In this document: positions 62,151-64,000 of the stretch, one piece after another
Position numbering within the stretch: position 1 is the stretch's first letter
Layout of the letters: the number at the start of each line of letters is the position of its first letter
Origin: Athripsodes cinereus
Taxonomy: Eukaryota > Arthropoda > Insecta > Trichoptera > Leptoceridae
Reading direction: 5' to 3'
DNA: 64,000 nt
Assembly (NCBI GenBank): GCA_947579605.1
Contig: OX388305.1
Coordinates: forward strand, 35,973,542 to 36,037,541
The notes under the pieces: generated by a model
Databases searched by the model: none
Seen by the model: only the letters and a program-made list of their open reading frames with translations
What the model was told of the DNA's origin: nothing
Position numbers and translations under genes: made by a program

Positions 62151-63064
62151 AAGGTGTAAGACAGGGATGCTCAATGTCGCCAGCTCTCTTTAACTGCTAT
62201 ATACAGAGAGCTATTGATGATCTCAGAGAAGAAATGAAGAACTGGACAGGAGTCAAAATAAATGGGAAAAAGGTCGACATGATTAGATATGCTGACGACA
62301 TAGCACTGCTCGCAGACTCCGAGATGGAGCTGAACGAAGCCTTAGGAAAAATGGAAAGTATACTGTTGTCAAAGTACAACATGAAAATAAATAAAGACAA
62401 AACAAAATGTATGGTCGTTGGAAAAGAGGAAACGACTGCGAACATTGCCATAAATGGAGTGAGCATCAAACAAGTAAGAGAATTCGTGTACTTGGGCAGC
62501 AGAATTAACCAAGATGGACGCTCCAAATCGGAAATTGTGAGCAGAATAAACCAGGCAAGGATTGCTTTCAACAAAAAATCTAAGATATTGGAATCCCCAA
62601 ACATTGATTTAAGCGTAAGGAAGAACCTTACTAAAGGCTTTGTATGGAGCATTCTGCTTTATGTTTGCGAGACATGGACCATCAGCAAGAGGGAAAGCGG
62701 ACGGTTGGCGGCCTTTGAAATGTGGTGCTACAGACGCATGCTGAAGATCCATTGGTCGGAACACATCGAAAACGAAGAAGTATTAACCAGGGTAGGCGAA
62801 AAAAGACAACTCTTTAAGAGAATCAGCCAACAACGAGCTAACTGGATTGGCCACAACATCAGGCACCCAAGACTACTCATCGCCATCGCGGAGGGTAAGA
62901 CCGAGGGGACAAATGGCAGAGGCCGACCAAGAGATGCGTATATGGACCAACTGAAGAGGGACATGAATTGTGGCTCGTACGTAGAGCTGAAAAGACTGGC
63001 TGAGAATAGGGAGGAATGGAGAAGAAAGTCAAAACTCGTTGCAGACCAATCCAATGGATTGTAA
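62150..63064 (+). pseudogene. LINE reverse transcriptase, carboxy-terminal 304 residues
   Basis: The open frame begins QGVRQGCSMSPALFNCYIQR (reverse transcriptase motif preceding the catalytic box), counted from 62150. The catalytic box YADD follows about 46 residues in (RYADDIALLADS). Then come NKDKTKCMVVGK, EFVYLGSRINQDG, and the thumb and C-terminal region FEMWCYRRMLKIHWSEHIEN, ending RGRPRDAYMDQLKRDMN and ADQSNGL. Residues 1-8 precede the first ATG at 62174. The endonuclease domain and the finger part of the polymerase are missing, so it is a dead 5' truncation despite the open frame. The role in a complete element is to copy LINE RNA at a nicked target. Confidence 0.85.
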
Positions 63065-63085
63065 CTCATTATATATAATAGTAAA
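62150..63085 (+). mobile_element. LINE-D (RTE-like) 3' portion, best preserved in the window
   Basis: A 5'-truncated LINE starting inside the reverse transcriptase domain and ending CCAATGGATTGTAACTCATT with a TATA-rich tail. The stop is followed by only about 20 bases of untranslated sequence, typical of the RTE clade. Near-identical shorter copies lie at 11158-11615 and 23098-23447, so the family was active fairly recently. Confidence 0.85.
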
Positions 63086-63699
63086 GTATTAGTAGCTTTT
63101 ACGATTGCATTCACGATATAGGTAATATTGTTGCCTACCCGATGTAGAATATATTTGATAAAGATTAATTATACCTTCTTGTCGCTGTTTATATTCCGGG
63201 CTAAATGTCTAGCCGGTTGAACTTTTTTGCATTGTGTTTTTAAATTCAGTAAATAAGCAGTGAAGATGACACCATGTAGATTGCAATTTGAATTTTGGCA
63301 AAATATAGGGTAAACATCGTTGCGTACATAGAAATTAAATCAAATTGTTTTTATTTTTCAATTTTTATTAGATAATGGTATACCATTCAATCTAATTCAC
63401 TTTTTAATGTATTAACTTAACGTTCATCAACTTCTGTAGTTTGTAAATAAATGTTACCCGAAATCAAGTGAATTATTTTTCGGCATTGAATGAAGATTGT
63501 TCGATAAAATGAGAAGTAAATGGGTAAAAAAAAATCAAATGTCTATACATTATTTTGCTTAAGTTTCTGTAAATACTCCCTGATAATTCGTAAATGAGTG
63601 AACGTTATTTAATTTTAGAATAAAAATATTTTTAAAATATACCTACAGGACATATTTTAGAAAATAAAGTAAAAACTTAATAATTATAATCTATTTGAG
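63086..63699. other. Unassigned AT-rich sequence
   Basis: No recognised feature. Confidence 0.3.
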
Positions 63700-63842
63700 T
63701 CTAAAAATTCTTAGATAATGTGAAAATTTCGGCTAGACCATCCATGTGGAATGATCTTCCTGAACAAGTGCGTAAGACGCAGTCTCTTGCTCTGTTCAAG
63801 AGTCGATTGAAAACACACTTGTTTGGCATATCATATAAATGA
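63700..63842 (+). mobile_element. LINE-Y carboxy terminus
   Basis: The frame reads VKISARPSMWNDLPEQVRKT, QSLALFKSRLKTHLFGISYK with stop TGA at 63840-63842. WN.LP......SL..FKSRLKTHLF is the extreme end of many LINE proteins. Upstream of about 63715 the match is lost. Its 3' untranslated region is the SINE-C-like tail at 63861. Confidence 0.75.
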
Positions 63843-63860
63843 TTTAAATTGTACAATTAA

Positions 63861-63948
63861 TCACGACACAAGCTTTTAGTAACTTACTGTGAAAGGCTTA
63901 TAAGGTTGTATTTGGGTTTATAACAAACAAAACCCAGATATATCTTCT
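63861..63948 (+). mobile_element. LINE-Y 3' end identical in type to the SINE-C tail
   Basis: TCACGACACAAGCTTTTAGT, AACTTACTGTGAAAGGCTTA, TAAGGTTGTATTTGGGTTTA and CCCAGATATATCTTC match SINE-C from its body to its 3' end. There is no tRNA-like head; LINE coding stands in its place 18 bases upstream. Confidence 0.8.
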
Positions 63949-64000
63949 TAAATAATTTTTTTAAATAAAATAAATTATTAATAATATATGTTTAGTTTTA

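Noticed and set aside
62197..62652. 151-codon minus-strand frame
   Set aside because: Antisense shadow of the LINE-D reverse transcriptase.

Overview
The window is AT-rich animal DNA, most likely from an insect. Its repertoire of tRNA-derived SINEs, RTE-like LINEs, Helitrons ending in a GGGTCAGCTAG-type 3' end, and frequent 'taggtacctac' strings is familiar from hemipteran (aphid-type) and lepidopteran genomes. I cannot fix the species. I found no host protein-coding gene, no rRNA and no functional tRNA. It is best read as an intergenic or intronic repeat-dense region. Most open frames in it are chance frames or carboxy-terminal scraps of reverse transcriptases.

Layout. 0-13 kb: LINE scraps, a hammerhead-bearing palindrome inserted in a LINE (166-389), three Helitrons, a hAT MITE with an 8-bp target duplication (3043-3422), a 37-bp minisatellite and a hAT relic (11937-12650) between 55-bp direct repeats. 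13-28 kb: LINE ends, a second hAT MITE (15428-15961), two tRNA-derived SINE types, LINE tails and a hammerhead-like foldback (24021-24194). 28-38 kb: a 446-bp foldback, a palindrome with two hammerhead-like arms (29108-29335), Helitrons, one of them split by a SINE with a 12-bp target duplication, a 1.65-kb inverted-repeat unit, a tRNA-like SINE head and a third hAT MITE (37297-37771). 38-50 kb: LINE scraps and a three-layer nest (SINE, LINE, hammerhead palindrome) at 44930-45830. 50-64 kb: foldbacks, a Tigger-like element with TA target duplication, a 262-bp tandem duplication, a ~36-bp minisatellite and the best-preserved reverse transcriptase fragment (62150-63064).

How the parts relate. 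Two SINE families appear to borrow LINE 3' ends present in the same window: SINE-C shares its tail with a LINE at 63700-63948, and SINE-B shares its terminal hairpin and ATGGTATAG end with LINE-E. The most unusual signal is a set of palindromic repeats whose arms fold as hammerhead self-cleaving ribozymes. One family carries variable 10-12 bp target duplications and runs into a common ATG-led sequence. That organisation is known from Penelope-like retroelements and suggests their non-autonomous derivatives. LINE names (A, D, D2, E, F, H, I, P, Q and so on) and SINE names (B, C, K, L) are my own labels for families seen here.
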